From: Albidovulum sp.
GTDB taxonomy: Bacteria; Pseudomonadota; Alphaproteobacteria; Rhodobacterales; Rhodobacteraceae
DNA: 34,476 nucleotides
Assembly (NCBI GenBank): GCA_015487815.1
Contig: WFPA01000279.1
Coordinates: 1-34,476 of the forward strand
Direction of reading: 5' to 3'
Made by a program: the position numbers and the translations under genes. Below the pieces are notes generated by a model. It was not told the DNA's origin and searched no databases. It worked only from the letters and a program-made list of their open reading frames with translations. Positions 17,330 to 24,608 of the stretch are shown here, in pieces. How positions within the stretch are numbered: position 1 is the first letter of the stretch; each line of letters opens with the position of its first letter.

Positions 17330-18217
17330 ATGCCCATCGCCGTTCTCGTTTCCGCGCCCGATGCGCCGGCGCTCGATCCGGCCCTTCTCGACATGCTCAG
17401 GGCCGAGTGGGGTGGCGGCGATGTGCGCTGGCTGGCGCCGAGGGAGGCGGCGGAGTTCCCCGTCGAGCGGCGCCCCGAGATCGGGGCGGACGTGGCCGGT
17501 CTGCTCGACGGTCGACGAATCGACGTCGCCTTCGTGCCCGAGACGGGGCGACGCAAGAAACTGCTCATCGCCGACATGGATTCGACCATGATCGGCCAGG
17601 AGTGCATCGACGAGCTGGCCGACGAAGCCGGAGTCGGCTCCCGCGTGGCCGAGATCACCGCCCGGGCGATGAACGGCGAGCTCGACTTCGCCGGTGCGCT
17701 CAGGGAGCGGGTGCGACTCCTCGAGGGGTTGCCGGCCGATGTGATCGACCATGTGCTGGCGCACCGCATCACCCTTGCCCCGGGTGGAAAGACGCTGCTT
17801 GCGACCATGAAGGCGGATGGCGCCCATGCCGCCCTCGTATCGGGTGGTTTCGTCCAGTTCGCGGACGAGATCGCCCGGCGCCTCGGCTTCGACGAGGCCC
17901 GTGCCAACCGCCTCGAGATAAGGGGTGGCCGGCTCACGGGACGGGTTCACGAACCGATCCTCGGACGGGATGCCAAGCTGCACGCGCTCGAGGAAGTCAG
18001 CGCCCGGCTCGGCATCACCCCGGACGATGCGCTGGCGGTGGGAGACGGGGCCAACGATCTGGCGATGATCGAGCGCGCGGGGCTCGGGGTGGCGCTCCAT
18101 GCCAAACCCCATGTGGCCGCCCGGGCACCGGTTTCGATCCGCTACGGCGATCTCACGGCTCTACTCTATCTTCAGGGCTATCACCGCGACGAATTCGCCA
18201 CGCCCGAAGCGGCGTAG
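17330..18217 (+). CDS. serB: Phosphoserine phosphatase
   Basis: HAD-superfamily phosphatase that releases serine from phosphoserine, the last step of the pathway. The 295-residue protein has a degenerate N-terminal ACT-like region (1-75) and the catalytic domain with motif I DMDST (Asp82, Asp84), motif II in LVSGGFVQFADEIA and motif III/IV GDGANDLAMI. The ATG at 17330 is preceded by GGAGGA at 9 nt; another ATG at 17323 is out of frame. It is divergent from serC and convergent with the TetR gene, whose stop lies 22 nt away, leaving little room for terminators. Confidence 0.96.
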   Translation: MPIAVLVSAPDAPALDPALLDMLRAEWGGGDVRWLAPREAAEFPVERRPEIGADVAGLLDGRRIDVAFVPETGRRKKLLIADMDSTMIGQECIDELADEAGVGSRVAEITARAMNGELDFAGALRERVRLLEGLPADVIDHVLAHRITLAPGGKTLLATMKADGAHAALVSGGFVQFADEIARRLGFDEARANRLEIRGGRLTGRVHEPILGRDAKLHALEEVSARLGITPDDALAVGDGANDLAMIERAGLGVALHAKPHVAARAPVSIRYGDLTALLYLQGYHRDEFATPEAA

Positions 18218-18239
18218 GAGCGGCATGGGGACAGGCAGA

Positions 18240-18872
18240 TCAGGCTTCTGTCATCATGCCGCCGGCGAGGCAGTCGGGGCCTTCGGCATTGGCGGCCAGC
18301 CCGCCGCGGATGAAGCGCACCGCCAGATCACCGTATTCGGCCCGCGAGAGCCCCTTGCCGGGCCGGTGCCACATGTAGACCCAGTTGAGAATGCCCCAGG
18401 CCGTCATCGTCAGTGCCCGTAGCCGGTCGGGGTCCTCGCAGGCGGCGGGACATTCGCGCCTCAGGGCCTCGCCCATCAGGCGGATGAGAGCGCGTTGATG
18501 CGCCAGCAGCGCCGCCTGACGTTCGGGAGGGAGGACCGAGAGGCTTTCGAGCTGAAGCCGATGTTCGGCATCGGCATCCTCATAGGCGTCGAGAATGGCA
18601 GGAACGAACGCTTCGAGCGGTCGTTCTCCACCTTCTTCAAGCGCCGCTTCGGCCACTTCCACGAGGTGTCCGAGATGCGTGTCGAGGATGTCGAAGAGCA
18701 GCGCTTCCTTTCCGGGCCAGTAGTGGTAGAGCAGCGCCTTGGAGACCCCCGCCTCCTCCGCGAGGCCGGCCATCGACGCCCGGTCGAAGCCGTGGGAGGC
18801 AAACACGCGGGCGGCTGCCTTGCGCAGAGCCGCCCGCTTCGCGTCATGGTCACGCGCGAGGCCCCGGGGCAT
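18240..18872 (-). CDS. TetR-family regulator of the phenylacetate locus
   Basis: A 210-residue repressor-type protein with an N-terminal TetR HTH (FASHGFDRASMAGLAEEAGV, then SKALLYHYWPGKEALLF) and a helical ligand-binding domain. It follows paaK with only 3 nt between stop and start, so it is almost certainly co-transcribed with paaI-paaK. TetR proteins in this position (PaaR-like) control phenylacetate genes in many beta- and alphaproteobacteria, with phenylacetyl-CoA as inducer; that function is inferred from context. A perfect palindrome in the paaI-paaZ gap (20749-20760) is its best candidate operator. Confidence 0.9.
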   Translation of the reverse strand: MPRGLARDHDAKRAALRKAAARVFASHGFDRASMAGLAEEAGVSKALLYHYWPGKEALLFDILDTHLGHLVEVAEAALEEGGERPLEAFVPAILDAYEDADAEHRLQLESLSVLPPERQAALLAHQRALIRLMGEALRRECPAACEDPDRLRALTMTAWGILNWVYMWHRPGKGLSRAEYGDLAVRFIRGGLAANAEGPDCLAGGMMTEA

Positions 18873-18875
18873 CTC

Positions 18876-20186
18876 TCAGCCCTTGGGGCGGTTGTCGATG
18901 ATACGCACCGCCTTGCCCTGGCTGCGGGCGACGGTGCCGGGCGGGTGGATCACCGGCGAGACGGAGACGCCCACCACGTCCTTGATGCGCTTGCGCAGCC
19001 GTGCGGCGAGCGCCTCGCGCTCCTCGCCCGAGGCATGATCGGGCAGCGCCTCGGCATGGACGATCATCTCGTCCATCCGCCCGGGGCGGACGAGCTCGAT
19101 CTGGAAATGCGGCGCCAGCCCCTCGAGAGCGAGGATCTGCTCCTCGATCTGGGTCGGGAAGACGTTGACGCCGCGCAGGATGATCATGTCGTCGGAGCGG
19201 CCGGTGATCTTTTCCATCCGCCGCATGCTGCGCGCGGTGCCGGGCAGGAGCCGGGTCAGATCGCGTGTGCGGTAGCGGATGACCGGGAAGGCCTCCTTGG
19301 TCAGCGAGGTGAAGACCAGCTCGCCGAACTCGCCGTCGGGCAGCACCTCGCCCGTGGCCGGGTCGATGATCTCGGGGTAGAAGTGATCCTCCCAGATGTG
19401 GAGCCCGTCCTTGGTCTCGATGCATTCCTGCGCCACGCCCGGGCCGATCACCTCCGACAGGCCGTAGATGTCGACCGCGTCCATGGCAAAGGCCTCCTCG
19501 ATCTCGCGGCGCATCTCGTTCGTCCAGGGCTCGGCGCCGAAGATGCCGACCTTGAGCGAGCTCTCCCGGGGGTCGAGGCCGCGGGCGCGGTATTCGTCGA
19601 GGATGGCGAGCATGTAGGACGGGGTAACCATGATCGTCGTCGGTCCGAAGTCCTCGATCAGCGTCACCTGCCGCGCGGTCATTCCCCCCGAAATCGGAAC
19701 GACGGTGCAGCCGAGCTTCTCGGCCCCGTAATGGGCGCCGAGCCCGCCGGTGAACAGGCCGTAGCCGTAGGCGACATGGACCACGTCGCCCGGCCGGGTG
19801 CCGGCGGCGCGGATCGAGCGGGCCATCACCGTCGCCCAGGTGTCGATGTCGCGCCTGGTGTAGCCGACCACGGTCGGCTTGCCGGTGGTGCCAGAAGAGG
19901 CGTGGATGCGCACCACCTTCTCGCGCGGGACGGCGAACATGCCGAAGGGGTAGTTGTCCCGCAGGTCCTGCTTGGTGGTGAAGGGGAACTTGGCCAGATC
20001 CTCGAGCGACTTCAGATCGTCCGGGTGCACGCCGGCCTCGTCGAATTTGCGCCGGTAGAAGGGCACGTTCTCGTAGGCGTGTCTGAGCGACCATTTCATC
20101 CGCTCGAGCTGCAGCGCCGCGAGCTCGTCGCGCGAGGCGGTCTCGATCGGCTCGAGCATGTCGGGATCAGGTTTCATCGGGTGCAT
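18876..20186 (-). CDS. paaK: Phenylacetate-CoA ligase
   Basis: Activates phenylacetate to phenylacetyl-CoA with ATP, the entry step of the aerobic hybrid pathway, in the cytoplasm. The 436-residue protein has the AMP-forming ligase P-loop HASSGTTGKPTVVGYT (about 95-110), the adenylate-binding YGLSEVIGPGVAQEC, and the C-terminal motif TGRSDDMIILRGVNVFPTQIE. Length is normal for the family. The ATG at 20186 (MHPMKPDPDMLEPIE) has GGGAGGAAACC upstream; the open frame continues a further 56 codons into paaI but without homology. It lies between paaI (61 nt upstream) and the tetR gene. Confidence 0.96.
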   Translation of the reverse strand: MHPMKPDPDMLEPIETASRDELAALQLERMKWSLRHAYENVPFYRRKFDEAGVHPDDLKSLEDLAKFPFTTKQDLRDNYPFGMFAVPREKVVRIHASSGTTGKPTVVGYTRRDIDTWATVMARSIRAAGTRPGDVVHVAYGYGLFTGGLGAHYGAEKLGCTVVPISGGMTARQVTLIEDFGPTTIMVTPSYMLAILDEYRARGLDPRESSLKVGIFGAEPWTNEMRREIEEAFAMDAVDIYGLSEVIGPGVAQECIETKDGLHIWEDHFYPEIIDPATGEVLPDGEFGELVFTSLTKEAFPVIRYRTRDLTRLLPGTARSMRRMEKITGRSDDMIILRGVNVFPTQIEEQILALEGLAPHFQIELVRPGRMDEMIVHAEALPDHASGEEREALAARLRKRIKDVVGVSVSPVIHPPGTVARSQGKAVRIIDNRPKG

Positions 20187-20247
20187 CGGTTTCCTCCCAA
20201 GGTGCCGGTGATCTGATGAGCGTATGAGCGTATCGGTGCGATTCGTC

Positions 20248-20691
20248 TCAGGCACCGCCTCCCTCCCCTTCGTCGAAATGGGTGCCGGGGATCTCGCGCG
20301 AGAAGCCGCGGAAGGTGGCGACGAGGCGTCCTCCCTCGCCGCGCACCTCGACATCGAAGATCCCCGATCGGCCCTGTCGCACGACTTCGCGGGCGGTGGC
20401 CGTCAGCGTCTCTCCGGGCTGGCCGGGAGCAAGATACGAGACGAGACAGTGCTGGGCGACGGTATTGCGGTTGCTGCTGTTGCAGGCGAAGGCGAAGGCG
20501 CTGTCGGCAAGGGCGAAGATCACGCCACCGTGGCAGATGCCATGACCATTGAGATGATGGGGCGCGACGGTGAGCGACATTACCGCGTGGCCCGGTCCGA
20601 TCTCGTCGAGCGTCATGCCGAACCAGCGCGAAGCCTCGTCGCCCGACCACATCGCTTCGGCTGCTTTCCGGGCCCGCTCTTCGGGTGTCAT
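20248..20691 (-). CDS. paaI: Hotdog-fold phenylacetyl-CoA thioesterase PaaI
   Basis: A 147-residue thioesterase that hydrolyses ring-hydroxylated phenylacetyl-CoA dead-end products, freeing CoA. The hotdog motif is clear: HHLNGHGICHGGVIFALADS with catalytic Asp63, followed by AQHCLVSYLAPGQPGETLTA. The ATG at 20691 begins MTPEERARKAAEAMWSGDEA, and AGGAGGAG lies upstream. The same reading frame stays open for hundreds of codons further upstream across paaZ antisense; that part is a GC-rich artefact. It is divergent from paaZ and is the first gene of the paaI-paaK-tetR unit. Confidence 0.95.
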   Translation of the reverse strand: MTPEERARKAAEAMWSGDEASRWFGMTLDEIGPGHAVMSLTVAPHHLNGHGICHGGVIFALADSAFAFACNSSNRNTVAQHCLVSYLAPGQPGETLTATAREVVRQGRSGIFDVEVRGEGGRLVATFRGFSREIPGTHFDEGEGGGA

Positions 20692-20748
20692 GCGCGTCTC
20701 CTCCCATCCCCTGGCTTCGTCCTGTCGGCCGCACCTTGCCGCAAAACC

Positions 20749-20780
20749 GACCGCGCGGTCAAGAGTGTTGCAATCACAAC
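20749..20780. promoter_or_regulatory. Candidate operators between paaI and paaZ
   Basis: The 141-nt divergent gap contains a perfect 12-bp palindrome GACCGCGCGGTC (20749-20760), suited to a TetR dimer and overlapping a TTGACC that faces paaI. Seven bases on is a second inverted repeat, GTTG-CAATCA-CAAC (20767-20780), whose minus strand contains TGTGATTG, loosely like PaaX sites. Assignments are inference. Confidence 0.45.
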
Positions 20781-20832
20781 GATTCCGGTGCACCTTGCGC
20801 GGCGACAGCGAACGAACGGGAGGGAGGACGAC

Positions 20833-22881
20833 ATGCGCAAGCTCGAAAGCCACGCCGCCGGCGAATGGGTGCCGGCCCACGGGCGGCTGAGGGAGATCCG
20901 CGCCGCCGCCACCGGCGAGCCGATCGCCGTTGCCGGTGCCGACGATCTCGATTTCGCCCGCATGATCGAGTGGGCGAAGGAGAAGGGCGGGCCGGCGCTC
21001 CGAGCGATGGGCTTTCATGAACGGGCGAAGATGCTGAAGGCCCTCGCGCTCCATCTCGACAGGCACAAGGAGGAGCTCTACGCCCTCAACCCGCTGACCG
21101 GCGCCACGCGCAAGGACGGCTGGATCGACATAGACGGCGGCATCGGCACGATGTTCGTCTTCGCCTCCAAGGGGCGGCGGGAGATGCCCGACGGCAAGGT
21201 CTATGTCGATGGCGATGTCGAGCAGCTCTCGCGCAAGGGCACCTTCCTCGGCCAGCATTACGCCGTGCCGCTCAGGGGCGTGGCGGTCCACATCAACGCC
21301 TTCAACTTTCCGGTCTGGGGCATGCTCGAGAAGCTGGCGCCCACCCTCCTCGCGGGGGTGCCCGCCATCATCAAGCCGGCGACGCAGACCGCCTATCTCG
21401 CCGAGGCTGCCTACCGTTTGATGGTCGATTCGGGGATCCTGCCCGAGGGGGCGGTGCAGTTCATCGCCGGCGGCACGGGCGATCTTCTCGAGCGGCTCGG
21501 TCCGCAGGACGTGGTATCCTTCACCGGCTCGGCCGAAACCGCCGCCGCGCTGAGGCGCGCGGGCCCGATCGCCCGTGGGGAAACCCGCTTCATCGCCGAG
21601 CAGGACAGCCTCAACGCCTCCATTCTCGGCCCCGATGCCGTGCCGGGAAGCGAGGAGTTCGACATCTTCATCCGCGAGGTGGTGAACGAAATGACCACCA
21701 AATGCGGGCAGAAATGCACCGCCATCCGTCGCATTCTCGTGCCCGAGGTGCTGGTCGATGAGGTCACCAAGGCTCTCACCGAGCGGCTCTCGCGCGTCAC
21801 CATCGGCGATCCGGCCCGCGAGGGAGTGAAGATGGGGGCGCTGGCCTCGGCGGGGCAGAAGGCCGACGTGCTGGAGAAGGCCGCTGCCATCGCTGCCGAG
21901 GCCGAGCGCGTCTTCGGCGACCCGGCGGATTTCGCTGTCGAGGGCGGCGACCCCGAGAAGGGGGCCTTCCTGCCGCCGATGCTGTTCCGCTGCCCCGATC
22001 CCGACAGCGCCGAAGCGGTGCATGCCGTCGAGGCCTTCGGGCCGGTCTCGACCATTCTGCCCTATCGCGGCGCCGCCCATGCCGCCGGGATCGCCAATCG
22101 CGGCAAGGGGTCGCTGGTGCTGTCGGTGATGACCAACGATCCGGCCTTCGCACGTGAGATCGCCCTCGAGGCAGCCCCCTGGCACGGGCGGATCTACATC
22201 AACAACCGTGCCTCGGCGAAGGAGGCCACCGGCCACGGCTCGCCGCTGCCGCACATGATTCACGGCGGGCCGGGTCGGGCCGGCGGCGGGGAGGAGCTCG
22301 GCGGCGTGCGCGGCGTGCTGCACTACATGCAGCGGGTGGCCGTGCAGGGCAGCCCCGACATGCTGACGGCGATCGGCGAACGCTGGGTGAAGGGGGCGGA
22401 GGAAAAGACCCCGCCGGTCCATCCCTTCCGCCTCCATTTCGAGGATCTCGAGATCGGCCACACCATCTGGACCGAGCCGCGCACCGTCACGCTCGAGGAC
22501 ATCGAGCATTTCGCCCATTTCACCGGCGACACCTTCTACGCCCACATGGACGAGGAGGCGGCGCGGCGTAACCCCTTCTTTCCCGGCCGCGTCGCCCATG
22601 GCTATCTGCTCTTGTCCTTCGCCGCCGGTCTGTTCGTCGATCCCGAGGAGGGGCCTGTGCTGGCCAATACCGGGCTCGACGGGCTCAGCTTCCAGAAGCC
22701 GGTGAGCCCGGGCGACAGCATCCGGGTGCGGCTCACGGTCAAGCGCAAGACGCGGCGAACGGATGAGTATGGCGAAGTGCGCTGGAACGTCACCCTGTTC
22801 AACCAGGAGGACGAGCAGGTGGCCGAATACGAACTGCACACCATGGTGCGCCGCCGCGCGGGCGCCGTGGAGGCCGGCTGA
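20833..22881 (+). CDS. paaZ: PaaZ: oxepin-CoA hydrolase / semialdehyde dehydrogenase
   Basis: Bifunctional enzyme that opens the oxepin-CoA ring and oxidises the reactive aldehyde to 3-oxo-5,6-dehydrosuberyl-CoA. At 682 residues it is full length. The N-terminal aldehyde dehydrogenase domain has Glu256 (FIAEQDSLNAS) and Cys295 (MTTKCGQKCTAIRR), the same positions as the E. coli enzyme; the C-terminal MaoC-like hydratase domain (about 540-682) has the catalytic Asp566 and His571 in FTGDTFYAHMDEEA. Both activities therefore look intact. ATG 20833 is preceded by GGGAGGACGAC. It is divergent from paaI and is followed by paaX after 284 nt. That gap holds one hairpin (22918-22932, GCATGG/CCATGC) and the paaX promoter region. 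The multicomponent epoxidase genes are not nearby. Confidence 0.97.
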   Translation: MRKLESHAAGEWVPAHGRLREIRAAATGEPIAVAGADDLDFARMIEWAKEKGGPALRAMGFHERAKMLKALALHLDRHKEELYALNPLTGATRKDGWIDIDGGIGTMFVFASKGRREMPDGKVYVDGDVEQLSRKGTFLGQHYAVPLRGVAVHINAFNFPVWGMLEKLAPTLLAGVPAIIKPATQTAYLAEAAYRLMVDSGILPEGAVQFIAGGTGDLLERLGPQDVVSFTGSAETAAALRRAGPIARGETRFIAEQDSLNASILGPDAVPGSEEFDIFIREVVNEMTTKCGQKCTAIRRILVPEVLVDEVTKALTERLSRVTIGDPAREGVKMGALASAGQKADVLEKAAAIAAEAERVFGDPADFAVEGGDPEKGAFLPPMLFRCPDPDSAEAVHAVEAFGPVSTILPYRGAAHAAGIANRGKGSLVLSVMTNDPAFAREIALEAAPWHGRIYINNRASAKEATGHGSPLPHMIHGGPGRAGGGEELGGVRGVLHYMQRVAVQGSPDMLTAIGERWVKGAEEKTPPVHPFRLHFEDLEIGHTIWTEPRTVTLEDIEHFAHFTGDTFYAHMDEEAARRNPFFPGRVAHGYLLLSFAAGLFVDPEEGPVLANTGLDGLSFQKPVSPGDSIRVRLTVKRKTRRTDEYGEVRWNVTLFNQEDEQVAEYELHTMVRRRAGAVEAG

Positions 22882-23109
22882 ACAGACCGGCGTGAGCACA
22901 GCGCGGCGCACCTCGGCGCATGGGTCCCATGCCAGGGGCCGGCTGCCGTGCCGCTCCGATCCCAGCCCCTTGCCGATCGCATGGGCGGCCGGGTGGCATG
23001 CTGGGGGAGCGGCGTCGTCCGGTCCTTTCCGGGGGAGGCGTCCGCGTTTCATGGTCGCCTTTCGCCGCAAGGCGGGGTGGGGATGCCGAGGGGAGTCTGC
23101 GCCGTCCGC

Positions 23110-23144
23110 TTCACATGTGCAGGTCGGGCGGCTAGGGTCGCCCG
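23110..23144 (+). promoter_or_regulatory. Candidate paaX promoter with inverted repeat
   Basis: TTCACA (23110-23115), 17-bp spacer, TAGGGT (23133-23138). An inverted repeat CGGGCG / CGCCCG (23125-23130, 23139-23144) brackets the -10, so it could serve in autoregulation. It supports separate transcription of paaX from paaZ. Confidence 0.4.
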
Positions 23145-23165
23145 GCAACCACGCTGGAGCATTCC

Positions 23166-24056
23166 ATGGCCGATCCCCTTGCCCCGCTCATCGACCGGCT
23201 GCACGGCGAAGGTCGCCTGCGAGTGTGGTCGCTGGTGATCACCGTCTTCGGTGATGCGATCGAGCCGCGGGGAGGCGAGGTGCATCTGGCCCGCCTTCAG
23301 GCCCTTCTCGGGCGGCTCGGCATCGAGCCCGGCGCCCTGCGCACCGCCCTGTCGCGACTTGCCGCCGATGGCTGGGTGAAACGGGCGCGCCAGGGGCGCA
23401 ACGCGCTCTACCGGCTGAGCACGCGTGGCCAGCGCGAGTTCGGCCCGGCGGCGGCGCGGATCTACGCCCCGCCCCGCATCCGGCCCGTGGGGCGCTGGCT
23501 GCTGATGATGGGAGAGGCCCTGCCCGAGGGAGGGCTGCCCTGGGGGACGGGCCCCGGTGGCGTGCCGATGCGGCTTTTCGCGGCTGACGAAGCCCCGCGT
23601 CTTCCTGCCGGTGCCTTCGTCATCGCCGGCGAGATCATGCGGCCGGGAAGCGGCGAAGGGATCGGGCCCGAGCCCGGAAGCGTCGAAATGCGCGAGGCCC
23701 TGCGGTTGCGGCAGGACATGGCGGCTCTTGAGGGAGAGATCGGGCGGCTCGACCCGCTAGCAACGACGGCTGCGCGCATCCTTCTCGTTCATCGTTTCCG
23801 CCGCATCGTGCTGCGCGGTCCGGAATGGCCCGACGAGCTCCTGTCTCCGAACTCGCCACTCAGAGGGCTGCGCCGCGATGTCGCCGGTCTCTATCATCGT
23901 CTCGTGCCCGCTTCCGAACACTGGCTCGATTCGGAAGCGCCGGGCCGCTTTCCGCCTCTGCCTTCGCCCGGCCCGTCCATCACGGCCCGCTTCGGCGGCA
24001 CGGTCGCCGCACGGCAAGGGAAAAGCGCCAGCTCCGACGAGCGCCGCGGCGACTGA
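23166..24056 (+). CDS. paaX: PaaX-family transcriptional repressor
   Basis: PaaX represses phenylacetate catabolic genes and is released by phenylacetyl-CoA. The 296-residue protein shows a GntR-like winged helix at the N-terminus (VHLARLQALLGRLGIEPGAL, then RTALSRLAADGWVKRARQGR), the PaaX central domain (RPVGRWLLMMGEAL) and the C-terminal PaaX_C segment with LVHRFRRIVLRGPEWP. A GGAG lies 6 nt upstream of the ATG at 23166. The C-terminal 40 residues are Pro/Arg/Ser-rich and probably disordered. It lies downstream of paaZ and upstream of the molybdenum hydroxylase genes. It coexists with a TetR gene in the same locus, which is unusual redundancy. Confidence 0.93.
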   Translation: MADPLAPLIDRLHGEGRLRVWSLVITVFGDAIEPRGGEVHLARLQALLGRLGIEPGALRTALSRLAADGWVKRARQGRNALYRLSTRGQREFGPAAARIYAPPRIRPVGRWLLMMGEALPEGGLPWGTGPGGVPMRLFAADEAPRLPAGAFVIAGEIMRPGSGEGIGPEPGSVEMREALRLRQDMAALEGEIGRLDPLATTAARILLVHRFRRIVLRGPEWPDELLSPNSPLRGLRRDVAGLYHRLVPASEHWLDSEAPGRFPPLPSPGPSITARFGGTVAARQGKSASSDERRGD

Positions 24057-24137
24057 CTTCACGTCAAGGCTCCATTCGGAAGAATTGCTGCTATGCTCTC
24101 CTGAAGGCATGGCAGTGACGGGAGAGGGAGAGGCTTC

Positions 24138-24608
24138 ATGGCCTATGAAATCCGCGTGAACGGCAGGACCCATGCCGTCGATCTGCCGGGGGACGTGCCG
24201 CTTCTTTGGGTGTTGAGGGACGCGCTTGGCCTCACCGGCACGAAATACGGCTGCGGCATTGCCTCCTGCGGCGCCTGCACGGTGCATGTCGATGGCGAGG
24301 CGGTGCGCTCGTGCCAGCTGCCGCTTGCCGAGGCGGCGGGGCGCGAGATCGTCACCATCGAGGGGATCGGCTCTCCCGAGACGCTGAGCCTGCTGCAGGA
24401 AGCCTGGCTCGCCCATCAGGTGGCCCAGTGCGGTTACTGCCAGTCGGGGCAGATCATGCAGGCGGCGGCGCTTCTGGCGGCCAATCCCGATCCGTCGGAT
24501 GACGAGATCGACGAAGCGATGGCAGGCAATCTCTGCCGCTGCGGCACCTACCCGCGGATCCGGGCGGCGATCCGCACGGCGGCGCAGATGATGAGGGAGA
24601 AGGGCTGA
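24138..24608 (+). CDS. Molybdenum hydroxylase [2Fe-2S] subunit (IorA-like)
   Basis: The 156-residue iron-sulfur subunit of a xanthine-oxidase-family hydroxylase. The plant-type ferredoxin cluster is bound by Cys39, Cys44, Cys47 and Cys59 ([24 protein letters not shown]) and the second cluster by Cys98, Cys101, Cys133 and Cys135 ([17 protein letters not shown]). The two-subunit layout with no separate FAD subunit is that of isoquinoline 1-oxidoreductase and periplasmic aldehyde oxidases. A GGGAGAGG site precedes the ATG. Its stop overlaps the start of the large subunit (TGATG). The small subunit has no signal, so it presumably crosses the membrane folded together with the Tat-targeted large subunit (known for this family). 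The substrate is unknown. Confidence 0.95.
   Translation: MAYEIRVNGRTHAVDLPGDVPLLWVLRDALGLTGTKYGCGIASCGACTVHVDGEAVRSCQLPLAEAAGREIVTIEGIGSPETLSLLQEAWLAHQVAQCGYCQSGQIMQAAALLAANPDPSDDEIDEAMAGNLCRCGTYPRIRAAIRTAAQMMREKG

Noticed and set aside
18495-20216. Plus-strand open frame of 573 codons over tetR and paaK
   Set aside because: Shadow of paaK; no ribosome binding site and no family similarity.
20217-20232. Tandem 8-bp duplication TGAGCGTA TGAGCGTA between paaI and paaK
   Set aside because: Two short copies only; most likely a local slippage event with no evident function.
20692-23148. Open frame extending paaI upstream to 966 codons, antisense to paaZ
   Set aside because: Only the last 147 codons show a family (hotdog thioesterase) and have a ribosome binding site; the rest is the shadow of paaZ.
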